NCBI GenBank assembly: GCA_023426005.1
Contig: JAFABO010000085.1
Location: 1 to 22,743 of the forward strand
Direction of reading: 5' to 3'
DNA: 22,743 bases
From: Bacillota bacterium
GTDB lineage: Bacteria > Bacillota > Clostridia > Acetivibrionales > DSM-1351
Part shown: positions 6,418 through 14,006 of the stretch, piece after piece
Position numbering within the stretch: the stretch's first letter is position 1
Layout of the letters: each line of letters begins with the position of its first letter
Made by a program: the position numbers and the translations under genes
Notes under the pieces: generated by a model
What the model saw: only the letters and a program-made list of their open reading frames with translations
What the model was told of the DNA's origin: nothing
Databases searched by the model: none

Positions 6418-8712
6418 TTATGGCTTCGGCTTTTTATGCCGCATTCTCAGTATAATCAACAGCATTGCTAAAAACAGCACCACCATGACCGAGGTTCCCG
6501 CAAGTGCGAACAGCAGAGAGCTTCTGTTTTCCAATACGCTCTTTGCCAGAGTGGGCTTGGTTTCGGTAAGCTCCTCATTCTGGAACTGATAGGATTTAAT
6601 GCTGCCTTTGCTGTCAATCAGAACAAAATCATTTTTCAGATTCCAGCTCATCTTTTCATTGCTGACCAGCTTTGTAACCCTGCTCAGAGCATTGGCATCG
6701 GGACCTGTCAGGACCAGAAGTGCCCTGCCGTCGGCATAGGGAGATTTCAGCAGCTGCAGCGTCCCTATTGATCTTGCATAATCAGAGGTAAGAATTAATT
6801 TGTCATTTGTCATAAATTCCGATCCGCTGCTGTTATACTTAAAATACAGCTTATCGTTAATTTTTGCTATAAGGCTGTTGCCGGCGGGCGTACCCGACGT
6901 GATGATATTATAATTCGCCTCCTGCTCGTTAAATTCAGCCGCCTTTTTAACCGTTAGGCTGCCATAGGCATCCGCCGCAGCCGAGTACAGCGAAAGTGTC
7001 CTGCCCAGCAGCGTCAGTTCCGATGCAGACGGCTTATCTGACAATACCAGCAGAATGTCGTTCAAACTGCCCTCTTTCTGAAAAGGGGCCGGTCTGCTGT
7101 CAAAGCTGAGCCTGGTACTGCTGTCAGGGGGCAGGTAGATGGATGTATTCTTTGTGATATATGCCCACGGCATCTCCTCCCGCCTTGTAGTACAAAAAAG
7201 ATCCGGTATCTCCAGGTCAAAGGCAAACTTCATGCTGCCTGCTTTTGTTCCCACAACATCAGCAGGCATGAAAAAGGTTAATTCATCATTGTCGGCGTTC
7301 TCCGGTGCCAGTTTTTTGCTTCCCACAGGTATGTCTCCCCAGTAGACCGTGAGCATTGATCTATTGAAATCCAGGTTTTTGCTGTACCTGAAATTTACCG
7401 TCACCTTACTTGCTGAGGATAAGATATAATCGGCAGGCAAGGGTAAAAACAGGGTTTTTTCCTGGCGGAAGGGCCCTATGAACTCAAAGCCCCCGCCTGT
7501 CATCTCCTGGAGGTTATATCTGTCGGCTTTCATATCACTTTGCGCTCTGGCATTCTTCCTTATTTCCGCAGTCCCCTTCTTTATAAAGGTTATGTTATCG
7601 CTTTCCTGACTAACACGCTCACTGTCTCCCAGGAAATAACCCGCTTCGGCCAGACAACCGGCATCCTCAGAGGTAATGAGGAGCAAAGGGCCGCCCCGGT
7701 CATCATTGACAAACAAAAGCATAACCTGTCCCTTTAACTGATCGCGGTAAGGCTGAATATATTTATTGAGCCCTGCAGGCATATCCTTTGTCAGTCCGAC
7801 CAGTATGCGCCTGCTTTTTCCGCTGCTCTGGGCTTCCTGCCAGGAACTTATTTCAAGGTTATTATTGCTCTTTGTATTCTTGCCCAGTCCGGTCATAATC
7901 ATCATAGCAGCAGCTACCTCTTCATTCTGCGCCGTATCTGCAACTGTGACCGCCGTATCCGATCCGCTCTGGTCATCTGAAGACATGAAGGGATAAGGAT
8001 AATAGTCTATACGGTTTTGGTGAGCCAGCAGATCATAGCCCACTTCCACACCGGAGGCTTCTGAGAAGGTGATCCAGTTGGCATTGCTTTCATCGTCTAT
8101 GCAGCCCTGATCATTGTAAAGCCTGGCATATCCGGATATGGTAAGAGTATTTGTGCTGCTCTCCCTGTCGTTTTTAACCAGTTTTGCCGGTATTAAAACA
8201 TATATAAAATTCTTTTCATTATTTTTATAGGTCAATTGGCAGGAATAAAAGGGTTGTTTGTTTATTGAAAAAGTCAGTGTACAGGGTATATTTTTTATCA
8301 GCTGGCTGACTCTGTACTCCAGTTTTACACAAACATACTTCGTACTCCAGTATTTAGGCAGGCTGAAATACAGGTCTGCCGAAGAGTATATGCCCTTCAA
8401 TATCTGTGGTGCATCCCATGTAAAATCCGCAGTCAGATCAGCTTTGGGAAGCTTGGGTTTTACCGCCGCGGGCTCACCCGCATTTTCAAGCAGGCTGCCG
8501 ACACTGGACAGCAGAGCATCCTCCGAGGATATTATTTTATCCCTGTCCGGGCCGGCAGTATCAGCGGCAGCTGCCCCTGCTGCGGACGTTTTCGCGGCAG
8601 GGGCCATATAGGCGTCTTGAGTTGCGCTTACCGTCAAAACTGCCGTCAGCAATACAAAAACAAATACTCTGAAGAAGCTATTCCTTCTTCCTTTTAACTT
8701 TAATATAAGCAT
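6418..8712 (-). CDS. BcsB/YdaN-like membrane-anchored polysaccharide synthase subunit
   Basis: 764 aa. It starts with a basic stretch and a hydrophobic signal or anchor (FFRVFVFVLLTAVL), followed by a low-complexity Ala-rich linker. The body begins ADFTWDAPQILKGIYSS...LYFSLPKYW and matches the BcsB fold of repeated carbohydrate-binding and flavodoxin-like domains. A C-terminal transmembrane helix (about 731-757) and KPKP tail follow. In cellulose synthesis BcsB holds the synthase at the membrane and guides the emerging glycan; YdaN has this place in B. subtilis. The ORF opens at 8718, but GGGGGAG is only 1 nt from that ATG and 7 nt from the ATG at 8712, which is preferred. The start overlaps the end of the glycosyltransferase gene by about 35 nt, so translation is probably coupled. 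Last gene of the operon. Confidence 0.85.
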   Translation of the reverse strand: MLILKLKGRRNSFFRVFVFVLLTAVLTVSATQDAYMAPAAKTSAAGAAAADTAGPDRDKIISSEDALLSSVGSLLENAGEPAAVKPKLPKADLTADFTWDAPQILKGIYSSADLYFSLPKYWSTKYVCVKLEYRVSQLIKNIPCTLTFSINKQPFYSCQLTYKNNEKNFIYVLIPAKLVKNDRESSTNTLTISGYARLYNDQGCIDDESNANWITFSEASGVEVGYDLLAHQNRIDYYPYPFMSSDDQSGSDTAVTVADTAQNEEVAAAMMIMTGLGKNTKSNNNLEISSWQEAQSSGKSRRILVGLTKDMPAGLNKYIQPYRDQLKGQVMLLFVNDDRGGPLLLITSEDAGCLAEAGYFLGDSERVSQESDNITFIKKGTAEIRKNARAQSDMKADRYNLQEMTGGGFEFIGPFRQEKTLFLPLPADYILSSASKVTVNFRYSKNLDFNRSMLTVYWGDIPVGSKKLAPENADNDELTFFMPADVVGTKAGSMKFAFDLEIPDLFCTTRREEMPWAYITKNTSIYLPPDSSTRLSFDSRPAPFQKEGSLNDILLVLSDKPSASELTLLGRTLSLYSAAADAYGSLTVKKAAEFNEQEANYNIITSGTPAGNSLIAKINDKLYFKYNSSGSEFMTNDKLILTSDYARSIGTLQLLKSPYADGRALLVLTGPDANALSRVTKLVSNEKMSWNLKNDFVLIDSKGSIKSYQFQNEELTETKPTLAKSVLENRSSLLFALAGTSVMVVLFLAMLLIILRMRHKKPKP

Positions 8713-9994
8713 TGGCATTCTCCCCCGGTTCTCTATTATTTTCTATAGATCGTTCAGTTTTATACCACTTTATCTCTCTTTTAAATATGGCATCGTTTGC
8801 ACTTTGTACTAATGCATTCAATACTACAACCACCCATAGCTTGGAATAGGTAAAAAGCATCAATAGGATGAGCAGTGCCGATTCCATATTGAACTCATTT
8901 TTTTCAACCGCCAGGGTTATCAGCACATTTAAAACAAATACAAGTATGGCCATAAGCCAGAGTGCACTGGAAAAGCCCCCCAGTGTGACATGTGCAAAAC
9001 CCAAAACCGACAGGATGAATATCATATCGGAACAGACAAGAGAAGACAGCATCAGGATGTAAACCAATCCGTAGTACAGGACATCCAGCCGCATAGGTCC
9101 GGCTTTCCTGTCAAATACATATTTGAAGTTTTCCTTAAGTACGTATATGTTCCCCTTTGCCCATCTTGTCCTTTGCTTTAGCCATATGCGGAGCAGCTGG
9201 GGCTCCTGTTCCCAGGTTACGGCAAGGGGCATCAATTTTATTTTGTAGCCCATTCTGTATATTCTGAAGCTTATTTCGGTGTCCTCAGACAGGGCTTTTG
9301 TGTCCCAGCCTCCGATACTCTCGATAATACTCCTGCGCATGACAAAGTTGGTGCCGGGTATTGTGCACAATTTGAAGAAAAACCATCTGCCGGCCTGGTT
9401 CATGCATTGATAAGCCAGGGTTTCTATATTTACAAAGCGGGTCATCAGGGAAGCATTCCTGTTCCTGGTTCTGAACTTTCCTATTACGGCGCCCAGCTTA
9501 TCATCCGACATGAGATTTTCCACCAATAAGGTGAGTGCATCGGGTTCGGGGGTATTATCGGCGTCATATATTGCTATTACACTTCCGCTGCTCACCGAAA
9601 AGCCGATATTAAGAGCATTGGACTTGCCCTTGCCTCCCGAAACATTATCGGTATTTATTACTATCAGCTTTCTGTCAGGATTTTTTTCCTGTATTTTTTT
9701 TAAAACCCCGGCAGAGTCATCGGAGGAATTGTCGTTTATTACTATGATTTCATATTTGTCCTTCGGATAATCAAGAGCCAAAAGCGCTTGTACAGTCTTT
9801 CTTATTACAATGCTCTCATTGTGAGCCGGAACCATTATCGAAACCATGGGATACTCCTTAAGTTTTATGCGGCCGTCGGTATGGTTGACCTGGATGTAAT
9901 AGATAAAGCCCCCTATGGACAAAACCACATTTATCAGCATGAGCCCCCAAATGGCAAAAATAGCATACAACGACAATATATCTATCAGTGTCAA
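8678..9994 (-). CDS. Processive family 2 glycosyltransferase, BcsA/YdaM-like
   Basis: 438-aa membrane GT2 expected to polymerise and export a glycan across the membrane. There is an N-terminal TM helix (8-34) and a GT-A domain with the nucleotide site VPAHNES (55-61), NDNSSDDS (87-94), DAD (144-146), the catalytic-base SED (236-238) and QRTRW (274-278). About three further TM segments follow (roughly 305-400). Downstream, WYKTER could be the gating loop. At 438 aa it has no room for the PilZ domain of BcsA, so c-di-GMP control must come from elsewhere, presumably the GGDEF-like protein two genes upstream. The start is TTG at 9994, with AAGGGGGG 6 nt upstream and a 4-nt TTGA overlap with the previous stop. 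Sugar donor unknown. Confidence 0.9.
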   Translation of the reverse strand: MTLIDILSLYAIFAIWGLMLINVVLSIGGFIYYIQVNHTDGRIKLKEYPMVSIMVPAHNESIVIRKTVQALLALDYPKDKYEIIVINDNSSDDSAGVLKKIQEKNPDRKLIVINTDNVSGGKGKSNALNIGFSVSSGSVIAIYDADNTPEPDALTLLVENLMSDDKLGAVIGKFRTRNRNASLMTRFVNIETLAYQCMNQAGRWFFFKLCTIPGTNFVMRRSIIESIGGWDTKALSEDTEISFRIYRMGYKIKLMPLAVTWEQEPQLLRIWLKQRTRWAKGNIYVLKENFKYVFDRKAGPMRLDVLYYGLVYILMLSSLVCSDMIFILSVLGFAHVTLGGFSSALWLMAILVFVLNVLITLAVEKNEFNMESALLILLMLFTYSKLWVVVVLNALVQSANDAIFKREIKWYKTERSIENNREPGENANAYIKVKRKKE

Positions 9995-11580
9995 TCTGCG
10001 CCCCCCTTATCGGTATTCTGACCTGAATTGCTTTTGTACAGGAACCGCCTTCTGTTTTGGTAACGTGCAACTGCTATGAAGATAGTAAACAGGATGGAAA
10101 TCCCTGTAACAAGTATCAGGAGCCTTCTGTTTTCCCTGGCAATGCTTTCGGCAAGCCTTCCAATCACTCCCCTGTTATATTCAAAATTTTCCTCATAAGT
10201 AAAAGGAGTGTATTGCAGCGACTGTACTTTACCATTCAGAGTCAGTATATTCCCTTTTAAGGCCGTCACTCTGTCATCGGTATACACCGTATGGGATATG
10301 GACCTTAAGCTCTTCAGCGGCACCGCAGAATCCCGGATGAGCTTTATCTGGTCTTCGATGGTGCCGGTATCGGCATTCATATCCAGATACAGAGCCGTAC
10401 TATAGGTATTGACCATGTTATTGCCCATAGTCCCATTGAGCAGCGCAGGAGCTATAATATGGTGTCCGTCGGAATAGACCGTATTGTAGCCGTCAGTATC
10501 CGACCAGCTGTTCCTGCCCTGGCCGGTATACAAAATAACCGTACTGAATCTTCTTAGTACGTCCAGTCCCAATTTTTCATGAATCCAGTTATTTGGGGCT
10601 TCAATTGCTATGGGAAATACACCGTATTTGTTATATGCCTCCACTGCAGAGGTCATTTTTCTGTTGATCTCCTCAAGTGAAGGCTCGGCAGTGTTTATCA
10701 GCGGGGCTTTCAATATTATTCCCGCCCCCTTTGACTGGGCATATCTGAGTATCTCACAGAAGTGCTTCATTGCAGGATATTCACTGTTCCGGTACACAGG
10801 CATTACGGTTATGGAATACGGAGTGCCCTCTTCCGCCAGCATATCTACAACCTTCAGCATCCTCTCACCGTTAAAGAACGGGTACACATTATCAAAAATT
10901 ATATACTGGGGGTAACTGTTGGGCAGATTTTCAAAGGGCCATTTCCACTTTGAAATCTGGTCTGAAAATACCGCCTTCAAAATATCACTTTCCAAATCAA
11001 AAACTCCCATACAACTGAATCTACCCGCACTGACAGATAATTCCGAAGCTTTTCCGTCGGCTTCAATATAACCTGCGCTATATGGAAATGCACCCTGGAT
11101 TATACTCGCCTTTTCGGCCTTGAGCATACCCGAGCTCTCCTTCCCGGCACTGAAAGCATAGGAAAACCGCACCACCGCATCGCGCACCTGAAAAGAAGCA
11201 TAATTCAGCCCCAAAGCCTTGAGCATATCAGTCACACTTCCCCCGCCCACCACCATTATTTTATTGTTCAAACCTTGAAGCTCCCGTAAAAATGCAGAGC
11301 TTATACTATCGTTTTCATGGTAAAATAAAATACTGTCAAATTTATCAAGCATTCCCCTGCTTCCTTCAACGGTACTGTAAGTGGTCCCATATCCCATATA
11401 TGTCAGTATATCGGCCATGGCTGCAACATTTTCATATGCCCTTTGAGTTAAATCGTCGTCATAGACAAAAAGTATGTCCCTTGCTTTTAAAACATTGGCA
11501 TCCAGAGCATAAGCCGCATTCCGGGGTATCATGAATATGCAGATGCTTAAAATAAATATCAAGGTTCTTTTAAACGTCAT
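9991..11580 (-). CDS. DUF2334 (deacetylase-like) membrane protein, YdaL-like
   Basis: 529 aa. A signal peptide (FKRTLIFILSICIFMIPRNA) ends near residue 25. An extracytoplasmic glutamine-amidotransferase-like or Rossmann-like region (35-200) is followed by a DUF2334 polysaccharide-deacetylase-like region (about 223-380: YIIFDNVYPF, PYSITVMPVY). The C-terminal TM helix is at 487-507 with a basic cytosolic tail. In active DUF2334 proteins I expect an IDD(V) metal motif and a HGYTH-type motif. Here these are FDN (229-231) and KAPLINT (291-297), so metal-dependent deacetylation looks unlikely. The ATG at 11580 overlaps the previous gene by 11 nt, with AAGGA 8 nt upstream; an open extension to 11715 is rejected as it lies inside the GGDEF gene. 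Corresponds to ydaL / Listeria pssB. Confidence 0.8.
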   Translation of the reverse strand: MTFKRTLIFILSICIFMIPRNAAYALDANVLKARDILFVYDDDLTQRAYENVAAMADILTYMGYGTTYSTVEGSRGMLDKFDSILFYHENDSISSAFLRELQGLNNKIMVVGGGSVTDMLKALGLNYASFQVRDAVVRFSYAFSAGKESSGMLKAEKASIIQGAFPYSAGYIEADGKASELSVSAGRFSCMGVFDLESDILKAVFSDQISKWKWPFENLPNSYPQYIIFDNVYPFFNGERMLKVVDMLAEEGTPYSITVMPVYRNSEYPAMKHFCEILRYAQSKGAGIILKAPLINTAEPSLEEINRKMTSAVEAYNKYGVFPIAIEAPNNWIHEKLGLDVLRRFSTVILYTGQGRNSWSDTDGYNTVYSDGHHIIAPALLNGTMGNNMVNTYSTALYLDMNADTGTIEDQIKLIRDSAVPLKSLRSISHTVYTDDRVTALKGNILTLNGKVQSLQYTPFTYEENFEYNRGVIGRLAESIARENRRLLILVTGISILFTIFIAVARYQNRRRFLYKSNSGQNTDKGGAD

Positions 11581-12427
11581 ATTGCAGTTCCTTCTCAACG
11601 CTCTGCTTAAAAAGGACGCCGTCATTTCCGATCTCATCCCTGTATTGGACAAAAGCAATTTGCGCCTCAACTTTGATCGAGGTATCGGTAATCCCGTCAA
11701 ATGCATCTTTTTCACCTACCATTGACCTGATCCGGTTGCGGACCAATTCTCCTCCGGCGTCGTCACAGGTCAGAATAATTGCAAGACTTCCATCATTATC
11801 TATACTGTATTGGTTGTCCTCCACCCTGATGGCATCACCAATGATTTCAGCAAGACGCTGTTTAAGTTTATCAAAATTCTTTTTTGAAAGTATTCTCTTT
11901 AATTCCTGGGCATAGCGCAGTTTTATCAGCATTAGTGTCAATGGAAGCTTATTGCGTCTTGTATACCTTATCTGCTTATCAATATCGTAATAAAAGCTTC
12001 TGAGATTATACAGGCCTGTCAGGGGATCAATCATTACAAGCTCCTCAATCTGCTGTCTCAATATGCCGTTTTCCAGTTCAAGCCTGTTGCGTCCGAATAT
12101 AAACAGCCTCATAGAACCCACCACCAATATTGGCAGTACAAGCCAGGCAAATGAATAAATACTTATAACCGAACCTCTTTGATACAGCATAAAAAGCTTA
12201 TAAGCCGTAAAACAGATGATTTGGGACCCGACAATTATAAAGGAGGCCAGATCTGCCGAAAACGTCACGAGTATGATGGCAGCAACTGTAATAAACAGCA
12301 TTACCGCATTTTCAACCCGGGCTTCCGGACCCCCGGCAAATAAAACCGCCAGGCTTAAAAACATAGATATTAAAAATGTCAACAACCCCAAATCCTGAAC
12401 TAAAATCTCAAAACGTTTACCAGCCAT
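11570..12427 (-). CDS. Membrane protein with degenerate GGDEF domain, probable c-di-GMP receptor (YdaK/PssE-like)
   Basis: 285 aa. About four TM helices fill residues 12-112, then a short coiled linker, then a GGDEF-fold domain starting at DPLTGLYN (134-141). The signature GGDEF is DNDGS (210-214), and the usual metal-binding Asp of the first strand is replaced (LMLIKLRY). Diguanylate cyclase activity is therefore very unlikely. The inhibitory-site motif is intact: RVED (201-204), exactly five residues before the signature position, as in RxxD I-sites. YdaK and PssE have this same dead-catalyst, live-I-site design and bind c-di-GMP to activate the synthase (established for those proteins; inferred here). 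The start is placed at the ATG after GGAGGAGAA; a GTG at 12448 with GGAG 5 nt upstream is the alternative. Confidence 0.85.
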   Translation of the reverse strand: MAGKRFEILVQDLGLLTFLISMFLSLAVLFAGGPEARVENAVMLFITVAAIILVTFSADLASFIIVGSQIICFTAYKLFMLYQRGSVISIYSFAWLVLPILVVGSMRLFIFGRNRLELENGILRQQIEELVMIDPLTGLYNLRSFYYDIDKQIRYTRRNKLPLTLMLIKLRYAQELKRILSKKNFDKLKQRLAEIIGDAIRVEDNQYSIDNDGSLAIILTCDDAGGELVRNRIRSMVGEKDAFDGITDTSIKVEAQIAFVQYRDEIGNDGVLFKQSVEKELQYDV

Positions 12428-12460
12428 TTCTCCTCCATGTACCTGCACGCATGCTCCAGC

Positions 12461-14002
12461 CTACAATATTCTAAGTCTGTGCAGCACTTCCGCCAAACTG
12501 AAATAAATTATAAGGTCAAGGGAAACGCTAAAAAGAAAAAGGTTCTGAATCATTTCAGCATCTCCGCTGTTAACTATTGTAATAATAGCATTTGAAATAC
12601 CTATGAAGAATATTGCAAGCATAACCTCCAATGGTATTGAACTTCTTTGCCGGTAACCTCCTATGATTTTAACCGGCTTCTGCCGAAAGAGCAGAACAAT
12701 TGCCACCAGCAAAACTATCAGGAATCCTATGGTTTTTGGTATGGAATTGGTTTTAAAACTGCTCCACAGGGACCAAAACAGGCTTTTGGCCATCCTGGGC
12801 ATTCCCGCATTTTTCTCATAATTTCCGCTGAAATCCCTTCTGATATTAAAAGCTGCTTTCGCTGAAATGTCCAGCATGGCAACCAGCGATCTGGGATGCT
12901 TAAAATAGTAATAAGCTATTTCAGCTGAATTATACCTGTCATAAAATCCTTGCTTCAAGTCTTTGTTCTCCGGGTCCAGCAGGGGATATTGTTCATTGCT
13001 GCTTGTGTCTGCAAGTATTGAATAGGAGCCGTCAATGCCGAATTCCCTCAGAGTCTTTTCAGGATCGGTTGACTGCAGCAGCACTCCCCTGGTCATTGCA
13101 TTGTATTTGCCCGAAAGTGTAAATGAAGAAGGCGCGTAAGCGGCAGAAAACATTACACTCAAAAAAAGCAGGAGCACCGCCGCAATACATCCGGTTCTCC
13201 ATGATAAATTTTTATCAATAAACACAAACTTTACACCCAGTATTCCTAAAAATAAACCTGTTACGGCGTATTTACTTTCAATAGTTGTCAATGCTATTCC
13301 AAAAACCGTATATATGATGAGGTAAAGCATATTGCGCCTTTCCTGCTGCAATGCCAGAGCAGCACCGGCACAAAAAATTATGGAGATCAGCACCAGCGGC
13401 TCGGTATAAAAAGAGCTGAAGTAGGTTATGTAGGATACATCTGCAAATATAACCACACCTGCCAGACCTATTACCACACTCTCGGTAAAGGTTTTTACCC
13501 TGTACACGGCCTGCTTTACCAATAGAAATATTGCAGGGATATATAATAATCCGTATATTAAAGCCAGAAATCTCAAATCAAAAATACTGTCACGGGTGAA
13601 CAACCCATTAAGCCATTTTGCAGCAAATATCAGAGCACGCTGAACAGTCAATCCGGCAAAAAAACCATTTTCCGGGGCCAGGGACAGATATTCCCTTACA
13701 TAGTAGTTAAAATACAGGTTTTCACCGGTGTCCTCTCTGTGGTATATCCCCGCCGGATTAATCCTGCGGGCGAAGGAGCCGTCATCCGACATGCCCAGAA
13801 AAGGCGGTACAAACAGCATGATTACAAGCAGCAGCAGTGCCAGCACTCCCGCTCCTAACCCGATAACGGCTATTGAGTACTTTCCCTCTCTGTTTTTGTT
13901 TAGTCCTGCAACGGTTTTTTTTGAGAAGGCGGCAAGCTTGCCCAAGCCGGAAAAAATAAATCTTGTTGTTTTCCATTCATCCTTATTTTTTTTCATATTC
14001 AT
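12461..14002 (-). CDS. Polytopic membrane protein, possible GT-C-type glycosyltransferase or exporter component
   Basis: 513 aa, cytosolic basic N-terminus, then about ten hydrophobic segments. A large extracytoplasmic loop after the first TM starts PPFLGMSDDGSFARRINPAG. Its acidic pair (SDD) is placed like the catalytic acidic residues of GT-C enzymes. A second large loop (TRGVLLQSTDPEKTLREFGI...) precedes the last TM segments. No family was recognised with certainty. It sits between the GH8 fusion and the GGDEF receptor, where Listeria pss has a polytopic protein (PssA), so a role in glycan assembly, modification or export is likely. The stop of the upstream gene is 4 nt before this ATG. 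AGGTAGG lies over that stop, giving coupled translation; an ATG at 13996 is an equally possible start. The open extension to 14101 overlaps the previous gene and is rejected. Confidence 0.65.
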   Translation of the reverse strand: MNMKKNKDEWKTTRFIFSGLGKLAAFSKKTVAGLNKNREGKYSIAVIGLGAGVLALLLLVIMLFVPPFLGMSDDGSFARRINPAGIYHREDTGENLYFNYYVREYLSLAPENGFFAGLTVQRALIFAAKWLNGLFTRDSIFDLRFLALIYGLLYIPAIFLLVKQAVYRVKTFTESVVIGLAGVVIFADVSYITYFSSFYTEPLVLISIIFCAGAALALQQERRNMLYLIIYTVFGIALTTIESKYAVTGLFLGILGVKFVFIDKNLSWRTGCIAAVLLLFLSVMFSAAYAPSSFTLSGKYNAMTRGVLLQSTDPEKTLREFGIDGSYSILADTSSNEQYPLLDPENKDLKQGFYDRYNSAEIAYYYFKHPRSLVAMLDISAKAAFNIRRDFSGNYEKNAGMPRMAKSLFWSLWSSFKTNSIPKTIGFLIVLLVAIVLLFRQKPVKIIGGYRQRSSIPLEVMLAIFFIGISNAIITIVNSGDAEMIQNLFLFSVSLDLIIYFSLAEVLHRLRIL

Positions 14003-14006
14003 AGGC

